DNA of 9,424 bases from NCBI GenBank assembly GCA_946887385.1, contig CAMPKU010000180.1, forward strand, positions 1 to 9,424. Reading direction: 5' to 3'. Shown one piece after another: positions 1 through 6,379 of the stretch. The stretch's first letter is position 1, and each line of letters begins with the position of its first letter. The position numbers and the translations under genes were made by a program. The notes under the pieces were generated by a model, which saw nothing but the letters and a program-made list of their open reading frames with translations, had not been told where the DNA came from and did not search any database. The DNA comes from an uncultured Gammaproteobacteria bacterium. Its GTDB lineage: Bacteria > Pseudomonadota > Gammaproteobacteria > Rariloculales > Rariloculaceae.

Positions 1-313
1 GCCGTCGGCGATCGACGATTTCGTCGTACCAGAGATATAGATGGTTGCTCCATGAGCGCAACCAGTTGTTCTCGTCGAGTGTGGTGCCTCGAATGTCGGT
101 GTACGGCAAGCCGTTCGCGGGGTTCGTGCCGGCGCGCGGATTCACGCACCGCCCCACGAAACTGCCGGGCGGCAGGAAAGACCCCGCAACCCAGCCGCTC
201 GCCGGCGGCGGCAATGCCCCGCCGCCGCCGCCGCCGCTGCTGCACCCCGCCGCAACGATGAGAACGCCGGCCGCCATGCGCCGCCACACTTTGCCGGTCG
301 AATGCAGGGTCAT
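1..313 (-). CDS. S41 family peptidase-like lipoprotein, N-terminal part (cut by left window edge)
   Basis: This is an open frame of 104 codons that leaves the window without a stop. It starts with ATG (complement of 311-313), preceded 7 nt upstream by a GGGAG ribosome binding site. Residues 1-24 form a lipoprotein signal: a positively charged start (KVWRRM), a hydrophobic stretch and the lipobox VAAGC with Cys24. A six-Gly run follows, encoded by the GCC/GGC repeat near 217-235. The segment at residues 56-100 (RCVNPR, then LDENNWLRSWSNHLYLWYDE) matches my recollection of the region ahead of the PDZ domain in periplasmic S41 (C-terminal processing protease-like) peptidases. The PDZ domain and the Ser/Lys catalytic residues would lie outside the window, so activity cannot be judged. 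It lies 56 bp downstream of the reductase gene on the same strand and may share its transcript. The lipoprotein call is firm; the S41 family call is moderate. Confidence 0.72.
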   Translation of the reverse strand, partial: MTLHSTGKVWRRMAAGVLIVAAGCSSGGGGGGALPPPASGWVAGSFLPPGSFVGRCVNPRAGTNPANGLPYTDIRGTTLDENNWLRSWSNHLYLWYDEIVDRRR

Positions 314-369
314 AACGACACTCCCAGGCGTGAGACGGCACTCTACAACGGGAGGGTTTGTCGATGCAT

Positions 370-1116
370 CTAGTGCGGCTTCCAGAAGCGCTCTTCCTCG
401 AATGCGAAACCCGTGCCCGCGTAGCGGCCGCGCAGGTCCTCGATCATCTGCGGATGGCCGCACGCGTAGATGCAGGTGTCACCCGCCGCTAAACCCCACT
501 GGCTTACATAACGCTCGACGATGGTGTGGACACGACCCACTTCTCCTTGCCAGCTCGCATTACGCGGATCGAGCGGGCGCGAGCAAGTGGGCACGAACAC
601 GATGCGCTCGTGCTGCGCCGCCAGCGCGCGCAGCTCCTCGTCGTAACCGAGCTCGTCCACAAAGCTCGCTCCTTCGAGCACGTACATACGCCGATCGTCG
701 CCGGAGCCTTCGAGCCAGTAGCGCAGCATGCTCACGAACGGCGCAACACCGGTCACCGTGGCCACCATCACGTGATTGCGAAATTCGGGGCGCAGCAGGA
801 ACACGCCCTTCGCGCGCGGCCGCAGACTGACGGTGTCGCCGACGTGCAGCGCATGCAACAGCGGCGTCAAGTGCCCTTCGGGCGGCGGTATCCGCTCGAC
901 GAAGATCTCGAGCAGCGGTTCGCGCGGTGACGAGACGATCGAGTACGGGCGCTCGATGCCGCCGGACCCGAGCGTGCAGTACTGGCCAGGCTCGAACGGA
1001 AACGGCTCGGCGGTGCGCAGCCAGATCTTGAAATGGTCGGCCGTCAGATCCACGCGCTTCACGATCGTGGCGCTCGTGACCTTGCCCTTGATGACATGAG
1101 GCCGATCCTGCGTCAC
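370..1116 (-). CDS. fpr: Ferredoxin-NADP(+) reductase (FAD-dependent oxidoreductase)
   Basis: The product has 248 residues and probably catalyses reversible electron transfer between NADPH and ferredoxin or flavodoxin in the cytoplasm. The layout is that of the ferredoxin-NADP reductase superfamily. An N-terminal FAD beta-barrel carries RPYS at residues 56-59 (the FAD-binding RxYS motif). An NADP-binding half carries GVAPF at 123-127, CSRP at 178-181 and ACGHPQMI at 218-225. The chain ends in EERFWKPH, close to the aromatic C-terminal tail that stacks on the flavin. No iron-sulfur cluster domain is fused, so it needs a separate electron partner, which is not encoded here. I chose the GTG at 1116 because a GGGAG lies 5 nt upstream; the frame also opens at an ATG at 1155, which would add 13 residues unlike the family. 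E. coli Fpr is linked to oxidative stress, which would suit the nearby oxyR, but no OxyR box was seen here. A dioxygenase-type reductase is the main alternative. Confidence 0.85.
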   Translation of the reverse strand: MTQDRPHVIKGKVTSATIVKRVDLTADHFKIWLRTAEPFPFEPGQYCTLGSGGIERPYSIVSSPREPLLEIFVERIPPPEGHLTPLLHALHVGDTVSLRPRAKGVFLLRPEFRNHVMVATVTGVAPFVSMLRYWLEGSGDDRRMYVLEGASFVDELGYDEELRALAAQHERIVFVPTCSRPLDPRNASWQGEVGRVHTIVERYVSQWGLAAGDTCIYACGHPQMIEDLRGRYAGTGFAFEEERFWKPH

Positions 1117-1121
1117 GCGAT

Positions 1122-1126
1122 CTCCC
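1122..1126 (-). promoter_or_regulatory. Ribosome binding site that decides the reductase start
   Basis: On the minus strand GGGAG is followed by 5 nt and then GTG at 1116. No comparable site precedes the in-frame ATG at 1155, so translation from the GTG is favoured. Confidence 0.6.
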
Positions 1127-1181
1127 GTGCGACAGCACGTGAGCGCATAGTACAACGCCTTGCTCGCAGCTCGATCCCAAG

Positions 1182-1203
1182 GCGGCGCGCGCCGCGGCGC
1201 CGC
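1182..1203. repeat. G+C-only palindrome in the divergent reductase/mrcB spacer
   Basis: Positions 1182-1195 read GCGGCGCGCGCCGC, a perfect 14-bp palindrome. The arm GCGGCGC at 1182-1188 can alternatively pair with GCGCCGC at 1197-1203 across an 8-nt loop. It sits between two divergent genes, 37 to 58 bp ahead of the mrcB ATG, where a regulatory site or a structured 5' leader would be expected. No clear -35/-10 pair was found for mrcB in this spacer. The inverted repeat is certain, but a role is speculative because such runs arise easily in G+C-rich DNA. Confidence 0.4.
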
Positions 1204-1239
1204 TTGATGTAAGCCGTTAACTGATGCATCGTGCCCGGC

Positions 1240-3534
1240 ATGGCCCGCCGCTCGCGCCGCAACCCCTCCCCCCGCCGTCCGATTTCGCGAATCCGCGGGC
1301 TCGTCTTGCGCCTTACGGCCGTGGCCTTTTTGCTGGCCATCGCCTACGGCGGTTATCTAGCCTGGGCGGCCACCAGCGAGTTCGAAGGCCGGCGTTGGGA
1401 CATTCCGGCACAGGTGTACGCGGCACCGCTCGAGCTGTATGCCGGCCGCGCGCTGTCGGCCGAAGATTTGGTCGCGGAGCTCAAGCGCTTGGGTTACCGA
1501 GAGGATCCGCGGCTCGTGGGCCCCGGCACGTACCGCGTGGGATTGGGGCGCATCGAGCTCGCAACGCGCGGCTTCTCGTTCGCCGGCGACACGGAGCCGG
1601 AGCAGCTCGTTTCGATCTCGTTCATCGGCGGGCGCATTGCGGCGCTGCGCGACTCGCGCGGCAGCCAAGCGGCCATCGTCCGATTGAACCCGTTGTTGAT
1701 CGGCAGCCTATTTCCGTCGCACGGCGAGGACCGCCTCATCGTCGCACCGGGCGACATTCCGCCGCTCCTCACCGACACGCTGAAGGCCGTCGAGGATCGA
1801 CGCTTCGACAGCCACTTCGGCGTGGACCCGATTGCCGTGGCCCGGGCGCTGTTCGTGAATGTGTCCGCCGGTGAGATTCGCGAAGGAGCGAGCACGCTCA
1901 CGCAGCAGCTCGTGCGCAGCTACTTCCTGTCGAACGAGCGCACCTGGGGCCGCAAGCTCCGCGAAGCCTTCATGGCCGTGGCGCTCGAGCTGCGGTACGG
2001 CAAGAGCGAGCTCTTGCACGCGTACGTCAACGAAATCTACTTGGGCCAAGACGGCGCACGCGCCATCCACGGTTTCGGGCTCGCGAGCCAGTTCTATTTC
2101 GGCAAACCGCTCGCGGAGCTCGAGCTGCACGAGCTCGCGCTGCTCGTGGCCGAGGTGCGCGGCCCGGCGTATTACGATCCACGCCGCCACGCCGAGCGCG
2201 CGCTCGAGCGCCGCAACTTCGTGCTCCAGCGCATGGTCGACGAGGGGCTTGCGAGCAACGACGCCGTGCAAAAGGCTGCCGAGCAGGCACTCGGCTTGGT
2301 GGGCAACAACCGCCGCAGCTCGACGCACTCGGCTTTCTTGAGCCTCGTGCGGCGGCAGCTTTCGGCCGACTATGCGCGCGACGACCTCGAGCGCACCGGG
2401 CTCATCGTGTTGTCCACGCTCGACCCCGCCGTGCAAGCCGCTTCGGAGCGCGCGTTGAGCGACGGTATCGACGAAATCGGCAAGAGCGCCGCGGAGTTCG
2501 AGGGTGCCGTGGTGGTGACGAGCCCACACACGGGCGAAGTGAAGGCGCTCGTCGGCGGCCGTGATGCGAGCTTCGAAGGATTCAACCGCGCGCTCGACGC
2601 GCGCCGCCAGATCGGTTCGCTGATCAAGCCTGCCGTTTACCTGGCCGCGCTCGAGTCGGGCCGTTATTCGCTCGCCAGCGTCATCGACGATGCGCCGATC
2701 GTCGTCGAGCTCGACCGGCGCAACACCTGGACGCCGAGCAACTTCGACGATGAGGCGCATGGGCTCGTGCCGCTCGTGCGCGCGCTCGCCGAGTCGTACA
2801 ACATGGCCACGGTTCGCCTCGGGCTCGACGTGGGCCTCGAATCGATTGCCGACACGCTGCAGCGGCTCGGCCTCGAGCAGAAGCCCACGCTCTATCCGTC
2901 GATGCTGCTCGGCGCGCTCGCGCTCACGCCAATCGAAGTGGCACAGATGTACAACACGCTTGCGAACGGCGGCTTTCGCGTACCCCTACGCGCCGTGCGC
3001 AGCGTGGTGGCCGAGGACGGCGAGCTGCTCCAGCGCTACGAGATCGAGATCACGCAAGCTGCGGACGCCGGCGCCGTCTATTCGCTGAACCAGGCGCTCG
3101 TCCAAGTGATGGAGCGCGGCACGGGCCGCACCGTGCGGCGCCAGTTGCCGGACGAGATCGTCGTAGCCGGCAAGACCGGCACGTCCGACGACCTGCGCGA
3201 TAGCTGGTTCGCCGGCTTCACGAACGACCACTTGATCGTCACCTGGCTTGGCGCGGACGACAATCGTCCCATCGGGCTCACGGGCTCGACGGGCGCTGCC
3301 AAGATCTGGGCTCGCTTGTTGCTGGCAATCGAAGCGAATTCCTACAACACTCCGCCGCCCGACGGCGTGGACGAAGTGTGGATCGATTATGCGAGCGGCA
3401 CGCCCACGGCCCCCCGTTGCCCCGACGCCGTCGCGGTGCCGGTTCCCGATACCGACTATTACCCGCGCGCGTTCGGCTGTAACGGCGAGACCGGTTTCGG
3501 CGCCCGCATTCGTTCTTGGTTCGACGGCCAATGA
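1240..3534 (+). CDS. mrcB: Penicillin-binding protein 1B, bifunctional peptidoglycan glycosyltransferase/transpeptidase
   Basis: This class A PBP of about 764 residues polymerises lipid II into glycan strands and cross-links them at the inner-membrane outer face. In order (numbered from the ATG at 1240): a basic cytoplasmic tail, one membrane anchor at about 21-45, a UB2H-like domain at about 55-140, the GT51 glycosyltransferase at about 150-330, and the transpeptidase at about 420-700. GT51 motifs present are EDRRFDSHFG with catalytic Glu185, GASTLTQQLVRS, RKLREAFMAVALE and VNEIYLGQ. Transpeptidase motifs are SLIK (Ser460/Lys463), SYN (519-521) and KTGT (645-648). Every key residue I know of is present, and length fits the family. 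The UB2H domain separates PBP1B from PBP1A/1C and is the docking site for Lpo activators. The frame also has GTG at 1231; neither start has a good Shine-Dalgarno, and ATG was preferred. The stop overlaps the next gene as ATGA, implying translational coupling. Confidence 0.96.
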   Translation: MARRSRRNPSPRRPISRIRGLVLRLTAVAFLLAIAYGGYLAWAATSEFEGRRWDIPAQVYAAPLELYAGRALSAEDLVAELKRLGYREDPRLVGPGTYRVGLGRIELATRGFSFAGDTEPEQLVSISFIGGRIAALRDSRGSQAAIVRLNPLLIGSLFPSHGEDRLIVAPGDIPPLLTDTLKAVEDRRFDSHFGVDPIAVARALFVNVSAGEIREGASTLTQQLVRSYFLSNERTWGRKLREAFMAVALELRYGKSELLHAYVNEIYLGQDGARAIHGFGLASQFYFGKPLAELELHELALLVAEVRGPAYYDPRRHAERALERRNFVLQRMVDEGLASNDAVQKAAEQALGLVGNNRRSSTHSAFLSLVRRQLSADYARDDLERTGLIVLSTLDPAVQAASERALSDGIDEIGKSAAEFEGAVVVTSPHTGEVKALVGGRDASFEGFNRALDARRQIGSLIKPAVYLAALESGRYSLASVIDDAPIVVELDRRNTWTPSNFDDEAHGLVPLVRALAESYNMATVRLGLDVGLESIADTLQRLGLEQKPTLYPSMLLGALALTPIEVAQMYNTLANGGFRVPLRAVRSVVAEDGELLQRYEIEITQAADAGAVYSLNQALVQVMERGTGRTVRRQLPDEIVVAGKTGTSDDLRDSWFAGFTNDHLIVTWLGADDNRPIGLTGSTGAAKIWARLLLAIEANSYNTPPPDGVDEVWIDYASGTPTAPRCPDAVAVPVPDTDYYPRAFGCNGETGFGARIRSWFDGQ

Positions 3535-4043
3535 CGCGCACGCTGCGCTCAGCGCTCGCGCGTGGCGCGTTGGCCGGCCACGTGGCCTTGGCCGCGGCGT
3601 GCACCAGCTTGGTTGCACCGTCGCCGCGGCCCGCCGAGAGGACGGCGCCCGCCCCCGCACCGCCGGCCGCCGAGACACGCCCGGCGCCCACTTTGCCGCC
3701 GCCGTCGGCTCCGCAACCGAACCCGCGCGCCGAGCCGGCGCCGCCGCGCACCGGGCCGCCGGCCCGGCCGCAGAGCGACGCGAGCGGCGCCAGCGGCGTG
3801 CTTTTAGAGCAGAGCCGTGCGCAGCGCGCTGCGGGCAGCTTGCCGTCGGCGCGCGCGTCGCTCGAACGGGCCCTGCGGCTCGATCCGAACAATCCGATAT
3901 TGTGGCTCGAGCTCGGCGAGCTCGAGCTCACCACGGGCAACGCCGCGCAAGCCGCCACGCTGGCGCGCAAAGCCATGACGCTCGCCGGCCGCGACGGCCG
4001 GCTTGCGGCACGCGCCGAGCGGCTACTCCGGGCGGCCGAGTAA
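3531..4043 (+). CDS. lpoP: Proline-rich TPR lipoprotein, probable LpoP-type activator of PBP1B
   Basis: The product is a 170-residue lipoprotein. Residues 1-24 are a signal with lipobox ALAAAC (Cys24). A disordered linker at about 30-82 is dominated by Pro and Ala, long enough to reach from the outer membrane through the peptidoglycan. The C-terminal part, about 91-153, forms about two tetratricopeptide helix-turn-helix units (ALRLDPNNPILWLELGELEL is the clearest stretch). In Pseudomonas aeruginosa the outer-membrane TPR lipoprotein LpoP is encoded beside the PBP1B gene and activates that enzyme; this protein has the same architecture and position. Its ATG overlaps the mrcB stop (ATGA), so the two are likely made together. 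Another in-frame ATG at 3516 lies inside mrcB and was rejected. The 3' end overlaps oxyR tail-to-tail by 21 bp. The lipoprotein and TPR calls come from sequence; the activator role rests on architecture and context. Confidence 0.75.
   Translation: MTRTLRSALARGALAGHVALAAACTSLVAPSPRPAERTAPAPAPPAAETRPAPTLPPPSAPQPNPRAEPAPPRTGPPARPQSDASGASGVLLEQSRAQRAAGSLPSARASLERALRLDPNNPILWLELGELELTTGNAAQAATLARKAMTLAGRDGRLAARAERLLRAAE
3984..4002 (-). terminator. Hairpin just beyond oxyR, possible 3' end structure
   Basis: GCCGGCC and GGCCGGC form a perfect 7-bp stem around a 5-nt loop (GCGAC). It lies 21 nt past the oxyR stop when read on the minus strand, inside the opposing lipoprotein gene. No T-run follows on the minus strand, so it is not a classical intrinsic terminator and could be a coding coincidence. 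Confidence 0.22.
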
Positions 4044-4928
4044 TTCCACCGGCAAGCCCGCCGTCCTGATCGCCTCGACGAGCTTGCGCACGGCCTTCGG
4101 CCGCGCGATCGCCTTGCGCCACGCCACGACCACGCGGCGTTTCGGCCGCGGCTCCGTGAACGGCACGGCCTTCACGAGCCGGGTGTCGTAGCGATCCGTG
4201 AGCGCCGTGGCCGGCAACACCGTGATGCCGAGGCCTGACGCGACCATGCTCCGCAACGTCTCGAGAGAGTTACCGAGCCGGCCCGGCGGCGGCGGCTGGG
4301 AGAACTCCGTGCACGCGCCGAGCACCTGATCGCGTAGGCAATGCCCTACTGGCAGCAGCAACAGCTCGCCGGCGTCGAGCTCCTCGACGGGGATTGCTCG
4401 TCGCCGCGCAAACGGATGTCCCTGCGGTACGACGACGCGGAACTCTTCGTCGTAGACAGCCTCTACCTCGATACCGGGCGCTTCGTACGGTAACGCAAGA
4501 ATCGCAGCGTCGAGCTCGCCCGATTTGAGGAGCCGATCGAGATTGGCGGTCATGTTCTCCTCGATATCGAGCGACATCTCGGGCGCGAGCTTGCGCAGCC
4601 TCACGACGAGCCGCGGCAGCAGATAAGGCGCAATGGTGTGTATGACGCCGAGGCGCAGGCGGTAGCGGCCCTTGCCTCGCTTGGCAACGGTCTTGATGCG
4701 TGCGGCTTCGTCGAGTGTGCGCCGTGCTTGAGCGACAACTTCGGCGCCGACCTCGGTGAGCTTGACGCCGCGCTTGCTGCGCTCGAACACGCGCACACCG
4801 AGCTCTTGCTCGATGTTCTTGACGGCGGCGGACAGGCTGGGCTGGCTCACAAACGAGCGCTCGGCGGCGCGGCCGAAGTGCTGCTCGTCGGCCACGGCGA
4901 TCAGGTACTTGAGCTCCGTCAATGTCAT
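4023..4928 (-). CDS. oxyR: OxyR, hydrogen-peroxide-sensing LysR-family regulator
   Basis: This 301-residue LysR-type regulator has the length expected of OxyR. The winged helix-turn-helix occupies about residues 1-60, with FGRAAERSFVSQPSLSAAVKNIE as the DNA-reading part, split by the turn near residue 30. The ligand-binding half carries the OxyR signature: GHCLRDQ with Cys197 and LGAC with Cys206. Their 9-residue spacing equals that of E. coli Cys199 and Cys208, which form the regulatory disulfide. His196, Arg199 and Asp200 (beside the sensing Cys) and Thr98 are also conserved relative to E. coli. It is therefore probably a true peroxide sensor and not another LysR regulator. It is divergent from the peroxiredoxin gene, and a tandem OxyR operator ends 13 bp before its ATG, placing operator and start so close that autorepression is likely. 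No strong Shine-Dalgarno is visible. Its 3' end overlaps the lipoprotein gene on the other strand. Confidence 0.95.
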   Translation of the reverse strand: MTLTELKYLIAVADEQHFGRAAERSFVSQPSLSAAVKNIEQELGVRVFERSKRGVKLTEVGAEVVAQARRTLDEAARIKTVAKRGKGRYRLRLGVIHTIAPYLLPRLVVRLRKLAPEMSLDIEENMTANLDRLLKSGELDAAILALPYEAPGIEVEAVYDEEFRVVVPQGHPFARRRAIPVEELDAGELLLLPVGHCLRDQVLGACTEFSQPPPPGRLGNSLETLRSMVASGLGITVLPATALTDRYDTRLVKAVPFTEPRPKRRVVVAWRKAIARPKAVRKLVEAIRTAGLPVELLGRPE

Positions 4929-4941
4929 GCCCGACCCATCG

Positions 4942-4978
4942 ATAGGTTTTGCCTATGGATCGGATACTAACAAAGTAT
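4942..4978. promoter_or_regulatory. Tandem OxyR operator between oxyR and the peroxiredoxin gene
   Basis: The spacer contains ATAGGTTTTGCCTAT (4942-4956), exactly 7 bp, then ATACTAACAAAGTAT (4964-4978). The known OxyR tetramer site is two copies of ATAGnTnnnAnCTAT separated by 7 bp. The left element matches at 9 of 10 defined positions (G replaces the inner A). The right element matches at 7 of 10, and its outer ATAC/GTAT arms are themselves a perfect inverted repeat. It is the most A+T-rich part of an otherwise G+C-rich window. Its position, touching the candidate -35 of the peroxiredoxin promoter and 13 bp from the oxyR ATG, fits activation on one side and autoregulation on the other. Confidence 0.87.
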
Positions 4979-5008
4979 TGGCCGGCCGCGAGCCGGGAAC
5001 GCTACAGT
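4978..5008 (+). promoter_or_regulatory. Candidate OxyR-activated promoter of prx-dps
   Basis: A -35-like TTGGCC (4978-4983) and a -10-like TACAGT (5003-5008, 4 of 6 matches) are separated by 19 bp. The poor -35 and long spacer suggest weak basal activity. The OxyR operator abuts the -35 directly, as at other OxyR-activated promoters where the regulator contacts RNA polymerase. A start near 5015 would leave a leader of about 20 nt containing the AGGAGG site. Confidence 0.45.
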
Positions 5009-5023
5009 GCAAGTCAACCAAAC

Positions 5024-5029
5024 AGGAGG
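5024..5029 (+). promoter_or_regulatory. Strong Shine-Dalgarno fixing the peroxiredoxin start
   Basis: AGGAGG lies 6 nt before the ATG at 5036. The frame stays open back to an ATG at 4949 inside the OxyR operator, but only the 5036 start has this site and matches the family N-terminus. Confidence 0.8.
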
Positions 5030-5035
5030 CATTTC

Positions 5036-5773
5036 ATGAGCCAGAACCAGGAAGGCAAGCGGGTTCCGAACGTCACGTTTCGCACCCGCGTTGGCGGCGA
5101 ATGGCGCAACATCACGACCGACGAAATTTTCAAAGGCCAAAACGTCGTGGTGTTTTCGCTCCCGGGCGCATTCACTCCCACTTGCTCGAGCACGCACGTG
5201 CCGGGCTACAACGAGCTCGCGCCCGCGTTTCGTGCCAACGGCATCGACCGCATCGTGTGTATCTCGGTGAACGACGCATTCGTGATGAACGAGTGGGCAG
5301 CGGACCAAGGCGCCGAGAACGTGCAGTTCTTGCCCGACGGCAATGGCGAGTTCACGGCCGCTATGGGTCAGCTCGTGGACAAAGGCGACTTAGGCTTCGG
5401 CAAACGCTCGTGGCGCTACTCGATGCTCGTCCGCGACGGCGTCGTGGAGAAGATGTTCGTAGAGCCCAATAAGCCCGGCGATCCCTTCGAAGTGTCGGAT
5501 GCGGCCACGATGCTCGCGTATATCAACCCGAAGGCACGCAAGCCGGATCAAGTGGCGATTCTCACGCGCGACGGCTGCCAGTACTGCGCACAAGCGAAGG
5601 TACTGCTGGACGAGCGCGGCATCGATTACGTAGAGATTCCGCTAACTCACAAGATCCGCAACAAGGCCCTCGGCGCGATCGCCGGCACGCAGACGGTGCC
5701 GCAGGTTTTCATCAACGGTCAGCGCATCGGCGGATACGACGAGCTCAAGCGCTGGGTGGCCCGAGCGGCGTAG
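5036..5773 (+). CDS. Peroxiredoxin-glutaredoxin fusion (Prx5-Grx hybrid, glutathione-dependent peroxidase)
   Basis: This 245-residue cytoplasmic enzyme reduces hydrogen peroxide and organic hydroperoxides with glutathione, carrying its own glutaredoxin reductant. The Prx5-like domain spans about 1-165, with the peroxidatic Cys50 in PGAFTPTC and a further Cys75 in VCISVNDAFVMNEW. The glutaredoxin domain spans about 172-245, with a CQYC active site (Cys181/Cys184), the cis-Pro motif TVPQVFINGQ (Pro222) and the glutathione-site GG at 232-233. Order and length match the hybrid Prx5 of Haemophilus influenzae and related bacteria. The glutaredoxin motif is CQYC where classical glutaredoxins have CPYC. 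It lies directly downstream of the OxyR operator and 29 bp ahead of dps, so peroxide induction of both from one transcript is likely. The function call is firm. Confidence 0.95.
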   Translation: MSQNQEGKRVPNVTFRTRVGGEWRNITTDEIFKGQNVVVFSLPGAFTPTCSSTHVPGYNELAPAFRANGIDRIVCISVNDAFVMNEWAADQGAENVQFLPDGNGEFTAAMGQLVDKGDLGFGKRSWRYSMLVRDGVVEKMFVEPNKPGDPFEVSDAATMLAYINPKARKPDQVAILTRDGCQYCAQAKVLLDERGIDYVEIPLTHKIRNKALGAIAGTQTVPQVFINGQRIGGYDELKRWVARAA

Positions 5774-5802
5774 AATATTGGGCATCGCATCGAGGAGGCA
5801 CC

Positions 5803-6297
5803 ATGGCGAATCCCATGAAAATCGACATCGGCATCTCGACGAAAGATCGCGAGATGGTCGCGGACGGCTTGTCGCATCTCTTGGCCGACAGCTACACGCT
5901 CTACCTGCAATCGCATAACTTCCACTGGAACGTCACGGGCCCGATGTTCCAAACGCTGCACGTGCTGTTCATGGAGCACTACACGGAGCAATGGCAAGCG
6001 CTCGATCTGATCGCCGAACGCATCCGCTCGCTGGGCTTACCGGCGCCGGGTACTTATAAAGAGTTCGAGCGGCTGGCGTCGATCAAGGAAGTGGAGGGCC
6101 AGCCGAGCGCGAACGACATGATCCGGATTCTCGTGGCGGGCCAGGAGGCCGTGGCGAAAACCGCACGCACAGTGTTCAAGGCGGCGGAGCAAGCCAACGA
6201 CCAGCCCACCTGCGACTTGCTGACGCAACGGCTGCAGGTGCACGAGAAGAACGCCTGGATGCTGCGCAGCCTGCTCGAGGACGGCGGCGCGGCGTAG
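5803..6297 (+). CDS. dps: Dps-family DNA protection / ferritin-like protein
   Basis: The product is a 164-residue ferritin-like four-helix protein. Dps dodecamers oxidise Fe(II) with peroxide, store the iron and shield DNA. The Dps signature is present: NFHWNVTGPMF (His41), LHVLFMEHY (His53), then ALDLIAERIRSLGLPAPG (Asp68, Glu72). His41 and His53 keep the spacing of E. coli His51 and His63, and Asp68/Glu72 align with Asp78/Glu82. The position matching E. coli Asp67 is Met57, with Glu58 next to it, so the inter-subunit ferroxidase site may be altered. The short N-terminus (IDIGIS starts at residue 7) lacks the Lys-rich tail that E. coli Dps uses to bind DNA, so iron storage may dominate. AGGAGG lies 4 nt before the ATG. 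The 29-bp gap to the peroxiredoxin gene implies joint transcription under OxyR, as known for dps in enteric bacteria. Confidence 0.94.
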   Translation: MANPMKIDIGISTKDREMVADGLSHLLADSYTLYLQSHNFHWNVTGPMFQTLHVLFMEHYTEQWQALDLIAERIRSLGLPAPGTYKEFERLASIKEVEGQPSANDMIRILVAGQEAVAKTARTVFKAAEQANDQPTCDLLTQRLQVHEKNAWMLRSLLEDGGAA

Positions 6298-6321
6298 GCT
6301 AGGCCGGCCGATGGCGCGCGC

Positions 6322-6342
6322 AGCCGGGCGGGCGCTCCGGCT
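6322..6342 (+). terminator. Weak hairpin after dps, possible terminator
   Basis: AGCCGG and CCGGCT form a 6-bp stem around a 9-nt loop, 25 nt past the dps stop. Only a mixed GAGTATCTCGTTCTCG follows, not a T-run, so intrinsic termination would be weak. It is the best candidate in the dps/transporter spacer. Confidence 0.25.
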
Positions 6343-6379
6343 GAGTATCTCGTTCTCGGGCCGCCGCGCCGGCCGTCCG

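Noticed and set aside
217..240. Run of CCG/GCC triplets resembling a microsatellite
   Set aside because: It encodes the Gly run right after the lipobox Cys of the S41-type lipoprotein, a normal flexible linker.
45..830. Long plus-strand open frame of 261 codons opposite the S41 and reductase genes
   Set aside because: The translation is Arg/Pro/Ala-rich with no family motifs, and it runs antisense across two recognisable genes.
1708..2760. 350-codon minus-strand open frame inside mrcB
   Set aside because: It is an exact antisense shadow of the PBP1B glycosyltransferase and transpeptidase regions, whose motifs are intact on the plus strand.
5771..5776. TAGAAT resembling a -10 box directly before dps
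   Set aside because: It contains the peroxiredoxin stop codon and has no -35-like hexamer at 15-19 bp upstream, so a separate dps promoter is not supported.
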